Both the position numbers and the translations under genes were made by a program. Positions 35,101 to 46,731 of a DNA stretch of 64,000 nt are shown here, piece by piece. The stretch is from Desmodesmus armatus (Eukaryota > Chlorophyta > Chlorophyceae > Sphaeropleales > Scenedesmaceae). Numbering within the stretch: the first letter of the stretch is position 1; each line of letters starts with the position of its first letter. The stretch is from NCBI GenBank assembly GCA_007449985.2, contig VIIQ02000593.1, positions 558,001 to 622,000 of the forward strand. The letters run 5' to 3'. The notes under the pieces were generated by a model, which had not been told where the DNA came from, did not search any database, and saw only the letters and a list, made by a program, of their open reading frames with translations.

Positions 35101-38100
35101 GATGCCACGATGCAAGCTACCATTGAGGCAGAAGACGACAGCCCTGAGGGAGACGACGCCAAGGAGTCGATGAAGGCAGGAGGATCTCTCGCAGCTATGA
35201 ACCCCGCTGCCGATGCTGCCTACGTCACTCCACTGATTGAGATCAAGGGCTTCTCATTCAAGTGGCTGAAGGCGGCACCGGTTGCCGACCCTGATTCTCC
35301 AGAGCCGGCAGACCCGCAGCTGAAGCCGATCGACAGCATCATGGCCGGCGTCAACCAACAGCCGACCATGCGCCGCTTTGTCGACACCCACAGGTAGGGA
35401 TGTTCAAGGACGTACATTTCAAAGTTTTTTAATATATTTTATACCGTATTCCACGTATCGTACGTAGTGTACTGTGACAACCCGTATGGAGAAAAAGCTA
35501 AGACAGCTGCCAGGTATTTGTCCATTCTGACAATGCAGGGTTGTTCAACATGTTTTGTATTTTTAACGCATTCTATACGCCCGTATGAAATACGTCTATA
35601 CGCCCGCACATTCCTACCCACAGGACAAGCATGGCATCACGCCGCATGGACAGCATGAAGTACCCTGCAGGAGGCAGCCCCCTGGGGACACCTAGGGCAA
35701 GTGGCGCCCTGGCCTCCATCAACAGCGCAGAGTCAGACTACAAGGATGTGGAGAACCCCCCGTCAGCACGCACAGAGGCAGAGACAGAGGCTGTGCGGGC
35801 ACGCGCCAGGATGCGGCGCCTGGGCAGCCTGTCGTCCAGAGGGTCAACCTCAGTGAGGCAGCGCGGCGGAGACGTGCAGGTGAGGCCAAGCTGTTAATAC
35901 ATCTTAGGGTTTTTAACCAGCACGCTCAGCATCTCAGCAAGTTTTTTGGGAGGCAGGACGCAACCAGCTCAGAAACTCTGATGTCCAGGGAGCCTCCCAT
36001 GCACACTCGCTCCCTCTTTGCAAGTTGACAGGGTTGACAGGGGTTATACTTGTGAAGGTTGAAGTTGACAAGGGTTGTACTTGTGATGCGCAGGTGGTCG
36101 TGGGCCCGGGCCTTGCCAAGGAACCCAAAGACTTTGTCCTGTACGATACTGAGAGCCACCCAGACCAGCCCCCAGCTCGCAAGGACAAGCAGCTGTCAGG
36201 TGTCTGCGAGGGAGATGAGAGGGACGAGGACGGAGGGAAGGCCGGGGATGACTTGCCGCCTTACCTTGGCAAAGAGCCAGAGAAAGCAAAAGAACAGAGT
36301 AAGGACTGTGATTGAGAGGCCCTGACAGCTTGTGGGAACAACTACTGGGCTTGTCCTCTCACTCTCACTCTGTTTGTTCTTGTTGCCTTTCCCTTCTTGC
36401 TTTTTGGAAATTCTGCAATTTACTCATGCATGCGTGCGCATGGCGTCAGCACAGCCCTCAGCACAGAATCCTGCACTAAACTTCATACATGCATGCACAT
36501 GGCGTCAGCACAGCCCCCAACACGGAGATCCTGCACTCACTTCATGCATGCATGCACATGGCGTCAGCACAGCTCCCAGCACGGAAATCCTGCACTCACT
36601 TCATGCATGCATGCACATGGCGTCAGCACAGCTCCCAGCACGGAAATCCTGCACTCACTTCATGCATGCATGCACATGGCGTCAGCACAGCCCCCAGCAC
36701 GGTCAGCTGCTACAGCAGGCAGCAGTCCATGGGCACTGGTAGCCTCAGCATGTGTGCACGCACACGGCCTACATCTTGTGCCTGCATGCCCAGCATTGCT
36801 GATTGAGCACGGCTTCTCCTAAACTATACACTGCACAGGAGCCATTGCGTCCTGTGCTGACGCACCGAGGGCTGAAGCCTGTGCGTCGTGTTGACTGTGT
36901 GCTGCTCCAGGCGCTCCGATGACACTGCGCACCAAGCTGAGGTGCTGCTGGGAGGCAGCGTTGACTGTGTGGCCCTTCATGCTGGTCTGCTTCATCATGC
37001 CAATGGTCAACTCGCAGCTGATGCAACTGGCACAGCAGCCCAAATTCAGCAACGTGAGTGAAGTGCACTCTGAAACCCTGACAGCAGCCCCGATTTAATG
37101 TGCAGCATGCGTCCCAACAAATCTGGGGACTCGGGCTGCAATCAAGCTAGGTGTGGCACGCATGGCAGCCTGTGCAAGGCTGTTGCACGGACAGTTTGCA
37201 CCCCTGACGTGGTGTGCCTGACGCCTGCCTGAATTTGCTGCTTGCATGTGCAGATTGTGTATGGCAACAGGACATGGAATGCCATCTTCTATTTGCAGAT
37301 TGTGGTAGGTGCAACAACATGGTACAGCTGTGCTGTGCCCAACCTCTCTGCAGCTTGCTTCCACACATATCCAACCTTGCCATGGTTTTGTGCTGTGCTG
37401 ATCTCGCCCATATGAATGGACCAGGCAGCAGATAGTAGTGGTGACGCAGCAGGACACATGTTATGCGCGCTGACCTTCACATACCACTGTCGTCAGACTG
37501 CAGAATTGCACTTTCCTGCAGTCAAACAGCTCGACAAAACCAGCCACGCCTGGACCACTCTCCCATCGCCTAGTCCTGAGCTACACATGTATGCTGTATA
37601 GTCCCCACAGACGTTTCCACGCACACACATTCCCACGCACTTGTACACAACTTCGGGATGTGGCAACTTTGGATGGATGGTTCATTGGCTGGATGCACCT
37701 CCTGTGTCTACACACACTTCCTGTGCCTGTTCTGTTGCCCTGCAGGAATTTGCCAAGGTGGTGGGAGGCTTCGGTGGCTCCCTGTTCTTCCACCAAGTGC
37801 GCCGCACCTGGGTGATGGTGATGATGGCGGGAATCATGCTGCTGTTCTTGCCCGCCTTTGGAGCCTCCTACTTCTGCGGTGGTGGCCCTGCTGTCAAGAT
37901 TGCCCTGGCCTTTGTCATGTGCACATACAGCGGGTGAGTTGCCAAAGTGAAGGCAGCATATGCATTGCCAGGACACATCAAGGCTTTCCCCTGTTACTGT
38001 TGCTGTTACACGGCTCAGGATGAGCCTGAACACCCCGAGCTGACCGGGAATGCGCTGCAGGTTCGCACCACCAACGCTTGTGGTGGCAGCAGGCACAAAC

Positions 38101-38404
38101 CAAGTAGCTAACAGCAGTTGTTGCCTCCCTGCATGTCATACTGCCTGCCGTCTGCTGGTGGATGCCGTGCTGCAGGTACCTCAACTCTGTGGCCAAGGGT
38201 ACCTGCCCCAAGCGCAACCCTGCTGAGGAGCGTTGGATCCAGATGACTCTGTCCCTGGTGTCGGCTGCAGCGTTTTTCTTTGGAAACGTGATCGGCTGGG
38301 CTTGGACCGCATCACCTGAGGTGAACGCCCCTTGGATGGACCCAGATGCGTATGCAAAGGATAAGTCGTGCCGCATCTGGTACACCAAGCCACGGGCACT
38401 GTAG
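32192..38404 (+). CDS. ENT-like (SLC29-type) multipass membrane transporter 1
   Basis: Twelve phase-consistent exons: 32192-32338, 32587-32688, 33082-33252, 33723-33980, 34381-34648, 35090-35393, 35624-35879, 36094-36298, 36911-37053, 37254-37304, 37746-37933, 38176-38404; about 773 residues. About 50 cytosolic residues precede TM1 (SLSFFVVGMSMATFIASALQ) and YLNMQYQ, the usual ENT opening. About six TM segments come before a long acidic/Ser-rich loop (exons 6-8) and five or so after it, which is ENT-like with an enlarged central loop. ENTs move nucleosides or nucleobases by facilitated diffusion or proton symport. The gene at 50125-55982 is a paralogue: 34 residues around TM1 align without gaps and several intron positions match. 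The intron after 32688 starts GC (CAG|GCAAGT) where the paralogue has GT. The family call rests on hydropathy and TM1, so the substrate is open. Confidence 0.75.
32741..32810. repeat. 35-bp direct repeat (two copies)
   Basis: Two nearly identical copies starting AAGCATACCATGA(A/G)CAGTG lie in the GC-AG intron of ENT-like 1. Confidence 0.85.
35394..35623 (+). other. AT-rich intron, unlike its neighbours
   Basis: This 230-bp intron of ENT-like 1 is clearly AT-rich (TTTTTTAATATATTTTATACC) and contains repeated CCGTAT/TACG words, unlike the GC-rich surroundings. It may be a decayed insertion. I see no clear terminal inverted repeat or target-site duplication. Confidence 0.4.
36424..36717. repeat. 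59-bp minisatellite, about five copies
   Basis: The unit CATGCATGCACATGGCGTCA plus about 39 further bases repeats at exactly 59-bp spacing (start points 36482, 36541, 36600, 36659), with a diverged copy before them. It lies in the 612-bp intron 36299-36910 of ENT-like 1. Because 59 is not a multiple of three and the unit lacks stops, it creates long overlapping open frames that are not genes. Confidence 0.95.
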
Positions 38405-41163
38405 GGCGGTCCCGCCACGCAGCATGCTGCGTACTGCGGCAGCTGAAGCATGATGGACACAGCTTCTGTGGCAGGAGGCCAGTGTGGGCCCTGATGACGT
38501 CCTTGAGATGCTGGCAACGTTCGTGGGGGGTTGTGAGTGCTGTGCTGCCGAGCCAGCATGCACTTTTGATGACGGAAACACACTGCCTCTTGTGCTGAGA
38601 CCTGTGACTGTGATGGTGCGCACCCGTGTGACCCTTCTGTACTATGTTGACCTGTCAGCCTTCTTTGACTGGTCTTACATGCATGTTTGGGTTGGGTTGG
38701 CCGTTGATACGGAGTTTTGATGGTTGGTGTCAGGAGGCGAGTGTTACTAGAGGCTTGTTTCCCGTGTACTTGCCTCACCTGCCTGTCATGACAAGCACCT
38801 ATTGCCTGGCTTGACGCTGTGTTGCAAGTTGAGACGCTGACTGCGAGAGCAGCCCTTTCAGGTGGCTGTTGTCTTGTGCGTGACCGCTTCTCATACGTGA
38901 CGACACTGGTGCATGCTGCATGCCTCTGAAAGTTGGCGATCCTCCCTGGTGGCTTATCAGGTTCTCACTGCGTCTCCATAGTAGTGCAGGTTGTGCATGC
39001 TTGTCCACATGTGTGGGCCTACTATGAGCCAGGCTGTCGTTTTGTAAGGGGCCATGCCTGCAACCCTTGTGCTGGCATGAGCTGTGCTGTGCTGTGTCTG
39101 GCTGAAGCGGCTGCCAGTGGCATGCCAGGCAGCCTCTGGTGACCCTACCACGGGGCCTGGTTTGGATGCAGACATGGTCTTGCTGTTTTGCTGGCAGGTG
39201 CAGGTGTGGTTGGTGATTTCAGAGTGCGCGTGCACACTGGCCTGGTTTCCTGGAGTTTTGCTTTGCAGAAAGGGCGCCATGCCCAATGATAACTGTCATG
39301 GTGTGATGTGCGTTACCACGTCCGAGTAGAGCAAGAGGGCACGGCCACCCACTTTTGCTGCGCTGCATCCATACCAACACAGAGCGGCCTGTGGTGGCAT
39401 GCAGTGGCGATTGTCAGGGGCTTATAGGATTACGTGATGCGTTATCTGTCAGATCCCAGCAGCACAACCTTACATCCAACCTGCTGATGAGCCTTGCTTT
39501 TTGTGTTCTTTGAGTTACGGCATGCGTGGCGTATGCCTGTTTTTGTGTTCTTTGAGTTACGGCATGCGTGGCGTATGCCTGTGGTGTGGTGTTGTGAGAG
39601 GAAGAGCTTGACCCTGTACGTTGGTGTGGTTGTTCTGAGGCCTCAGCATTTGCTACAAACCAATCCCAGAGTGTCTGCGCAGCAGCACATGAGTGGAAAT
39701 TGTCCTGCAACATAGGTTGTCCGTTGTGGGGCAGGTAGCTGTGCGCAGTGCTGGCTGGCTGCTGTGAAGGGTGCGTTGATTTGCAAGGACATTCCGGTGG
39801 GTGTGGAAGCTTTTGGTGGACCCATGCTGGTGGTGGAGGCTGTTGGTTGGTAAGCAGTGCTGATGGCAAACATGGTGGACGGACGGCCTTGTGAGCTCAG
39901 CACTGCTGTTTGAAGTGAACCAATGCTGACAAGCTGGGGGAAGTTTAGAGAATCATGCAAGAGCTGACTGCAGCTCTTCTGCATGTTTGTGCTTAGCTGT
40001 GGTGTTCACAACTGCCAGTGGGCTGTTGTACGGGTATTTGTTGGCTACTAGCCAGCTAGTAGCTGCTCTCAGGGTCATGCACCCGCCGGGGTGTGCGACT
40101 TTGCTGTGCCACAGCAGCGGGGGACCACTCCATGCTGGTGGCAGCATGCGACTACAGGTGTGGAGATCAAGCTTTCGCACGTGCTGAGCTCTACAAGAGA
40201 CAAGGGCGCTAGCAGCAGATGTTGCTGCATGCCGTGGGATGGTGCTTCCAGGCGTGTTGTCTTGGGACCTGGAGTTGGTTGGTGTGGGTGAACCGTGTAA
40301 CAACATGCCGGTTCGGAGCATGCAGCCGATGCACTGCGATGCATATGCAGAGGACCACCGCCAACGAGTACATACATGATTTGCTCTTGTCAAGGCCCAT
40401 ACATATCTCTGTGTGATTGAGTCACCCGTGCATAACATCATCAATGCCTGCCAGCAGCACATACAGACCCGACTGCTGAGCAGCACAGCTCCTGCGCAGA
40501 GGGGGCAGCACCATGCACTTCCACCTGCTAGAGGCAGTCTCATCTTTGTGGCAGGCTTCCGCCTGCCCTGGCCTGGGTGACAGTGAAGCAACGAGCGCTC
40601 GGCAAGAAATAACAGTGCCTTTGCAGCGGGCAGGTTGTGATGTACTTGTACAGCAGCAACTTCTGGGCTGGGGCGACACTCAGTGACTGAAAGGCTAGCC
40701 AGCCACAGATGTTGCCAAACCTGATTCTTTCTACAGTAAGGGCCTCGTCTGCAACAAACAACCACATGCAAAGTCCACTTCTGTTACGGGCAAACCAGCT
40801 GCAGGACACCTGCAGCACAACCCAGCAGCTCTCACTTCGGGCCGGCTGACAACCCTGCATAGTTGTCTGGTCCAGCGATGCGAGGACCACAGCGAAGCTC
40901 CACGTCAATATGTGGTCCTGATTGCATCGGCAGCTGCACACCCTGCCCTTCGTGGCCCTTCCTGTCGGTATTCCACTGACCTGCAGGTGCCCAGCAAAAC
41001 CCCAAACGCTGGTACAGGCAGTGGCCTTTAAAGGAGGTCAACACAGCCTCTGTAGCTAATTCTTTCTTGCACACCTGCAGCTGGTAACCCGCCCTCCCAT
41101 CGTCCACCTGCTGATCACGTGCAGCTTCCATTTTCTCAACGCACCTCGCAGCTTTTTAGCATC
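38405..41163. other. Intergenic region with 3' UTR and FAS1 promoter
   Basis: TGTAA at 39043-39047 is a possible poly(A) signal for ENT-like 1, 640 bases after its stop. A 42-bp tandem duplication lies at 39498-39581. Minus-strand frames at 40432-41131 look partly protein-like, but their best ATG (41131) is only 32 bases from the FAS1 start and facing away, so I do not call them. The FAS1 promoter should lie in the last few hundred bases. Confidence 0.4.
39498..39581. repeat. 42-bp perfect tandem duplication
   Basis: Two identical copies of a 42-bp unit (TTTTTGTGTTCTTTGAGTTA plus 22 bases) are adjacent, probably in the 3' flank of ENT-like 1. Confidence 0.95.
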
Positions 41164-42383
41164 ATGAAGCTGGCTATCGTCCTTCTGGTCGCCTGCGCCT
41201 GCGCTGCTGTGCAGGCGCGCTCCCTGCAGCAGGCAACCACAACCATAAACGACCCCCGCCTGAGCACATTCAGAAGCGCTCTCAAGGTACGTATGCACAG
41301 GACAGTTTGAGCACCTTTGCTTGAAGGCATGATTGCACCCCGCAGCTGAACAGTGCTGCGGATCAGTGAATGAAAGGGTAGATCTCCCTGCAACCTACCA
41401 CCTGCCTGCAACCCACTGGAACTTCAGCGTTGATCAACCCATGAGTGGTTGAACCGCGCACATTGTTTTTGTTGCCTCCATTTCAGCCTTTTGCGACAGC
41501 AATGATACCCTGGCACACCCAGCAGCACCCTGGCACCCAGCGGGCCAGGTTGGGTCACTGCTGTCTGACTGCACCAGAGACCAAACCCCCACTGACTGCA
41601 AGAACTGACTGCTTACGGCCCGCCCATGTCTGTGATTGCTTTTGAACGCAGGCAGCTGGCATCAACATCAACGACAAGGCCTGGACAGTCTTCGCCCCCT
41701 CCAACAGAGCATTCGCGGACAGTGACGTGCTTGAGAAGACAGGCCTGACTGCAGCGCAGCTGCTGCTGCCAGCCAACAAGGCCAAGCTGGTACAGGTGAG
41801 GCTCTTGACGGGTTTTCCAACACAATTGAGGTGTTTGCGGTCATCAGCACGGCGGTTCACTGCAGCCAGCACCAGCAAAACTGCAGGAATTTGACGCAAC
41901 AGCAGCAGCAGCATGCTGCAGTCCTGCTCTGGTCTCAGGCATCTGCAGCTGTCATGATGTCATGCCGCAGTTTACATCATTATGGGTGACTGCATGCAAC
42001 GCAGCAACACAGGCAGCACCTCACACGCGTGCACTAAGAGCACCCGAGCCCTAGCTGACGTCCCTCTATCAAGCATCGCTCTGACGCATGTCCTGCTGCT
42101 GCGCCTGCCGCCCTTGACGTCTGCCCTGCAGTTGCTGAACTACCACGTGTTCCCCTCGGGCGTCGTTCGCTCAGCACAGCTGAAGCCCGGCCAACAGCTT
42201 GTGACCGCCCTGAGGGGCGCAACACCCTTGATGGTTGACCAAGACGAGGATGGTCAGATGGAGTTGGCTGGTGCTGGGGACTCGGTAGAGATTGTGGAGC
42301 CCAACATCATTGCTGGCAAGGCCATTGTCCACATGGTGGACGACGTGCTCATCCCCCCAAGCCTGCGCACCTTCGGCCACTGA
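41164..42383 (+). CDS. Secreted single-domain fasciclin (FAS1) protein
   Basis: Three phase-0 exons, 41164-41286, 41652-41795 and 42132-42383, give 172 residues. The N-terminus [20 protein letters not shown] is a clear signal peptide. The rest is one FAS1 domain with the H1 motif [11 protein letters not shown] near residue 57 and the H2 motif [10 protein letters not shown] near 90, ending in [12 protein letters not shown] as FAS1 domains usually do. FAS1 proteins are extracellular adhesion or matrix proteins; single-domain secreted forms are common in algae. No GPI-anchor signal is present, so it should be soluble or wall-bound. The length is normal for one domain. Confidence 0.95.
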
Positions 42384-42905
42384 ATGGCTGTAGCCAGCTG
42401 GCGGACTAAATGAACAGTTTGTGGGATGCTGAGGTTGACTGAGTGATGGGTTGAGCGACGTGTGTTTGGGAGTTGCCGCGCGCTTGTGCGCACGTGTGTA
42501 TATGTATGCAGCCCTTGTGGGCGGGACTGTTGGGCAGTGCATCACATGATGCAGGCGTAGATGTCTGCTGAATGTCAACCAAAAAAATATGTGTCCTCCT
42601 AATTTGGGATGTTGAGTTGACAATGTACTAAATGTAGTAGAAGAATGGGATGCAGCACATTGTTGTCTGGCGGACGGACACATTTTGGGCCACTATGGTG
42701 GTGGGCCGTGCAGAATGCTGGACAAAGCATTCTTGTCTCGTCTCGTGCAGCAACCTTGCAGCTGCGGGTTTGATACTGTGGGGTGACGGGAGTATTACGC
42801 CTTTGTATGATGCTGCGAGGCTGACCGCGGCTGCCGCCCGGCCACCCTTTAGTAAGTCGGGCATGAGGCACATGTGTGGATGCTGTCAACCCCAAGAAAC
42901 ATTTG

Positions 42906-42910
42906 TGTAA
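42906..42910 (+). promoter_or_regulatory. Probable TGTAA polyadenylation signal
   Basis: TGTAA (in TTTGTGTAATAT) lies about 520 bases after the FAS1 stop. It is the best candidate 3' end. Confidence 0.45.
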
Positions 42911-45900
42911 TATGACTGGGGCTGCTGGACACTGCCTGGAACCATAAGCAGAAGCTTGGGGCGCTGTGGTTCTGTCTTGCGTCGTGCTTCCGAGAGTTCC
43001 TGCTGGCGCTCAGACCTTCACGGGGTTTAGTACATGCATGTCTCGTGCACTCATCCATCTCGAGCCTGGCTCGCACACGGACACGCACGCCACCATGGCC
43101 TCGCTGCTACCAATCAGTTACACAAGCCCAAAAGAGACTAACACACTCATCATTGCAGTGACACACTCAACAACGGAGCGGGAAGCAGGTCCAAGCCACC
43201 ATCACCTCAGCCACCCAAACCCTGGCCACCACTCAGCCACTTTGTGTAGGCACAGGAATTGCATCCTCCCAATGCATCAACCATGCAAAGTCATGTGCGA
43301 TAGTTCAGAATCAACTCAGCGTGACGCGCCTTCGCGGTGGTCCCTGCCAACAGACACGCCTTCTATTGTACTGTGAGGTTGCTTTGTTAGGCTTTCGTTG
43401 CCTGGGTTGGCGGTGGGGGACCCAGTGCTAGTTACATTGTGTTCTGTGTTCCCATCTTTGTGTGTTCCCAGTGTCTCCACAGGAAATCTTGCTACCTCCC
43501 CGGTTCCGGGCACTGTCTCACGCCGCCCCCCTGCGCCAATTGGTGACTGTGTGGCCTTGCACTGCTTCTGTAACAAACGGATCATGCACAAAGCGCAAGC
43601 TTCTCCCAGTTGCAGCATCACCATCAACAAACTGCCACAATCAGCTGCTTGCCAGACTCATGGCTGGACGGACCCTCAACTCTGCATAATTCCGGCATCT
43701 TGCACCATGATGCTTTGTCCCCGGACAGGGGTGCTCATGCAAAGGAACCTCACTTCTGCTGCAACATCAGCCATGGCTGACCCTGGGCTGCCGCCGACGG
43801 TCCATGCGCTGTATGAGCAGCTGCAGCAACAGCTATTATGGCAAAGCAGAAGCAGTGCGCGGCTAAGCAAGCCAGGAGAACTCTGTGAACAGGTCAGGGG
43901 CTGGGTGAGTGGGTTTGTGCATGGTTGCTGAAGCGTTTGGCAGCAGGGAGTGTCAGGCATCCCCTATTTCTCCCACCCTACCGGCCGGTCAAAAAGCTAG
44001 ACACAGCACGTCAAGCCGCTTATTTACGGCGTCCGGCAGCGCTGCATGCAGCCAGCGGCATTTGTCACAACGTTCAAGACCTTTTTGAACCTCCGTGCCC
44101 CTGTGGCCAGCCGTTAGGCCGGCGTGGCATGCTGTGCACAAACTTCAGTATGAACGGTCGCCTCTGGTGTCAACCATTGTGCATGCTGCTTGGTGAGCCT
44201 GGAGACAGCTTGGTGAGTCTACAGGCACTGCCTGGCAGAGGCCACACATGCTCAGCTATACTCCACTGTTCAGTCTGCATGCGTGTGTGTGCTCACTTTC
44301 ATGGCTGCACTTTCCAGGTCATGTGCTGTTGTTTGTTTGAATTTTTTCCTGCAGACATGCAGTGGCTCCTGTGCCAGATGCTGCCAGCAGCAAGACTTTT
44401 TAGCTGAACCATCAAGGAGCATGCTGACACATGCATGGGGCCAGTGAGGGCAGCTGTGGAGAGGGCCCGTGAAGCAGACTTGACTGAAGCTCCATCTGTG
44501 CGGGGTGCACTGCCTCAATCGCCACTTTATTTCAATTACAAAGTGTGGAAACTATGCATGTGCCCAACCACCAGCACCGCACACAAACGCACTCAGAGGA
44601 GACTGCAATTCTGCCTTATCTCCGCTGCATCTGTCAGTCGGCCTAGTCTCGCCTCTTCAACACTGTGCCGGACATGTCATATATATCAAGTTGCCTGATC
44701 AAGACCTACACAAGCAAGCCGTGCCGCCCCTTCAAAAGGCGGTACCCCAGCTGGCACCATGTGTCATGGCTGAAACAGCTGGCCGGTGATCGGTTCAATT
44801 GCCAGCGCTGGCTAGCATATAGTCACCAGCACAGCTGCAGCACACGCGACAAAAAATCGCGGCATTTCTGAGCGATTTGTAAACATTGAAGCACATCACT
44901 GAAAGTGGCACCCACCACGCCCGGACTCTGCAGCCCTGACAAATGGCTACAGGCACGCCCCAACAAACCCCAACAGCTTACGGCAGAAGTTGTGCCGCTT
45001 TGACGCCCCTGCCACCTTGCTGCGATGCATGCGCAACCATAACAAAAACTGCTTGGAACTGCACAAACATGTGGAAAAGCTCCAGCCCATTGGGCTGTGC
45101 ACGGTCAAGCTACAGCCATGTTGAAGCAATGCACCAAACCTGCACGCCCAACCGGCCTCAAGCCAACACACACTCAACCAGTTCCAAACTGGGACCGCCA
45201 TGCCACATTGTCAGAACTTGCATCAGAAAAAACAAAGATACTACGGCATGCGCTGACGGGGTTCAAGCCAAAAGGTAAGCTCTGAGCCCTGCTTTTGTGG
45301 TTCAGTGGCCACCATTACGAACTGCGGCCCCCTGTATCAAGCAGCCTTCACGCCATGCGTCATCTTCTTATCTTCAAGCCTGGCTCGGGCCGGGGCTTTG
45401 AGAAATTCTGCTCACTCAATCTGGCCTGGTCACACATGTGCCGGCGCTCCAAACCGAACATGCACCTGCCTCACATTGGTGCTTGCTGGCAAGCTTGGTG
45501 GGCCAGGAACATCGCCTTGGGCAGTACAGGCACAGCAGTGCCTTCAGCAGTAGGTCTCAAGGCTTCATAAGACTCATGCCGACACAGCAGGTGCTGCCTC
45601 TAAGAGGCAGGCTCCCGGTTTCATCTTCGGAAGGCTCCCGTTTTCATCTTCGTTCTTCGTTCCTTTGCCATGGCAGGTGGCCGAGGTTTGCGCACAATTT
45701 CATTCAAGGTGCCTGCAAAAAGTGCCGGCCGCAAGGCCAGACAAAGTAACTGTCAGCTGGTGGCGCACAGTAATTACTGATGCCCACGAAGCAGGGTTCA
45801 TGCTCAAGCTCACCAGGTCTAGAGTGATGTGGCAGCCACCAATTCACGAAGCTGTAAAGACTCCACATGCCACATCCGACGTTGCACAAAAATCTTTTGC

Positions 45901-45989
45901 CAAACAAGCATGCAAGCACTCAGGAGCATGCCGCTTCTTGTCCCGCACGCGCTGATGGGCATGCATGCCAGTGCTGCTGCTTCGCGGAG
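42911..45989. other. Intergenic or unresolved region
   Basis: No gene can be modelled with confidence. The most protein-like stretch is plus-strand 43774-44214. An ATG block (MADPGLPPTVHALYEQLQQQ) ends at a possible donor near 43891. A second block contains DLFEPPCPCGQPLGRRGMLC and MNGRLWCQPLCMLLGEPGDS and ends at TTG|GTGAGT. The frames do not join at the visible acceptors. It might be a small Cys-containing protein. At 45605-45660 the string GGCTCCCG(G/T)TTTCATCTTCG is repeated. Confidence 0.3.
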
Positions 45990-46427
45990 TAGAAGTGCCC
46001 ACCTGTTGGTCCCCGGCAGTGCTGGCCCAGCAGCGAGGCCCGGCAACTGCAGCAAGTGCAGAGAGCAGTCTGCGGCCGAAGGTGGGTTGCTTGGGGGCTA
46101 TGGGCATTTTTGTTGATGCGGTCCTGCAGTCAAGATCAAACAGAGCAGAATAGTGGACCGTCAGTGGTGCATTTGTTGATGTGTGCGTATGTGTAACATG
46201 CACTGGGCTAGAAGTGCCCACCTGTTGGTCCCCGGCAGTGCTGGCCCAGCAGCGAGGCCCGGCAACTGCAGCAAGTGCAGAGAGCAGTCTGCGGCCGAAG
46301 GTGGGTTGCTTGGGGGCTATGGGCATTTTTGTTGATGCGGTCCTGCAGTCAAGATCAAACAGAGCAGAATAGTGGACCGTCAGTGGTGCATTTGTTGATG
46401 TGTGCGTATGTGTAACATGCACTGGGC
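45990..46427. repeat. Perfect 219-bp tandem duplication (exon-1-like cassette)
   Basis: Positions 45990-46208 and 46209-46427 appear identical. Each copy, read on the minus strand, encodes MPIAPKQPTFGRRLLSALA followed by a possible donor (CAACAG|GTGGGC). The same peptide with one substitution (K to R) begins the gene at 47447. The unit therefore looks like a duplicated first exon plus upstream sequence. Since 219 is 73 codons, the repeat produces a long in-frame open frame (46455-45844) that is probably an artefact. Confidence 0.9.
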
Positions 46428-46731
46428 GACAGTGCGGCTCAGCAGCTGATGTCACTGCCGCTGTTGGGCTCTCAAGCGAGCTGCAAGCACCCTACAGTCT
46501 GTGACTGGTGACCAACAGCTGCTGTGGACCACTGGCAACAGCAGGCATGCCAGCCATGCCACACAGTCAGACCAGCCGGCACAAGTCAAGCACAGGCTGT
46601 CCCTGGCACAAGCCGAATTCACAAAGAGGCCAGTTGTGTTCTACAGGCTGATGCGCTGTGCGTTGTGCAAGTGAAGCCTGGCCTTGCACAAGCTGTGTGA
46701 ATGAACAGAGCTGTGGTGTTGCACGGGGTAC

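Noticed and set aside
36332..36822. Overlapping plus-strand open frames rich in HACTWRQHS-type repeats
   Set aside because: They are produced by the stop-free 59-bp minisatellite inside an intron; the same peptide appears in all three frames.
40396..40460. Minus-strand peptides resembling SGNH-hydrolase motifs (CTGDSITQ and VLLAGIDDV)
   Set aside because: The two motifs overlap in different frames and are in the wrong order for an SGNH enzyme, so I consider them chance.
40432..41131. Candidate minus-strand gene starting MEAARDQQVDD
   Set aside because: Its start would be 32 bases from the FAS1 ATG in the opposite direction, leaving no room for promoters, and the blocks do not join in one phase.
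45844..46455. 203-codon minus-strand open frame with a 73-residue internal repeat
   Set aside because: The length comes from the 219-bp duplication being a multiple of three. It reads through likely donor sites and has no exon 2.
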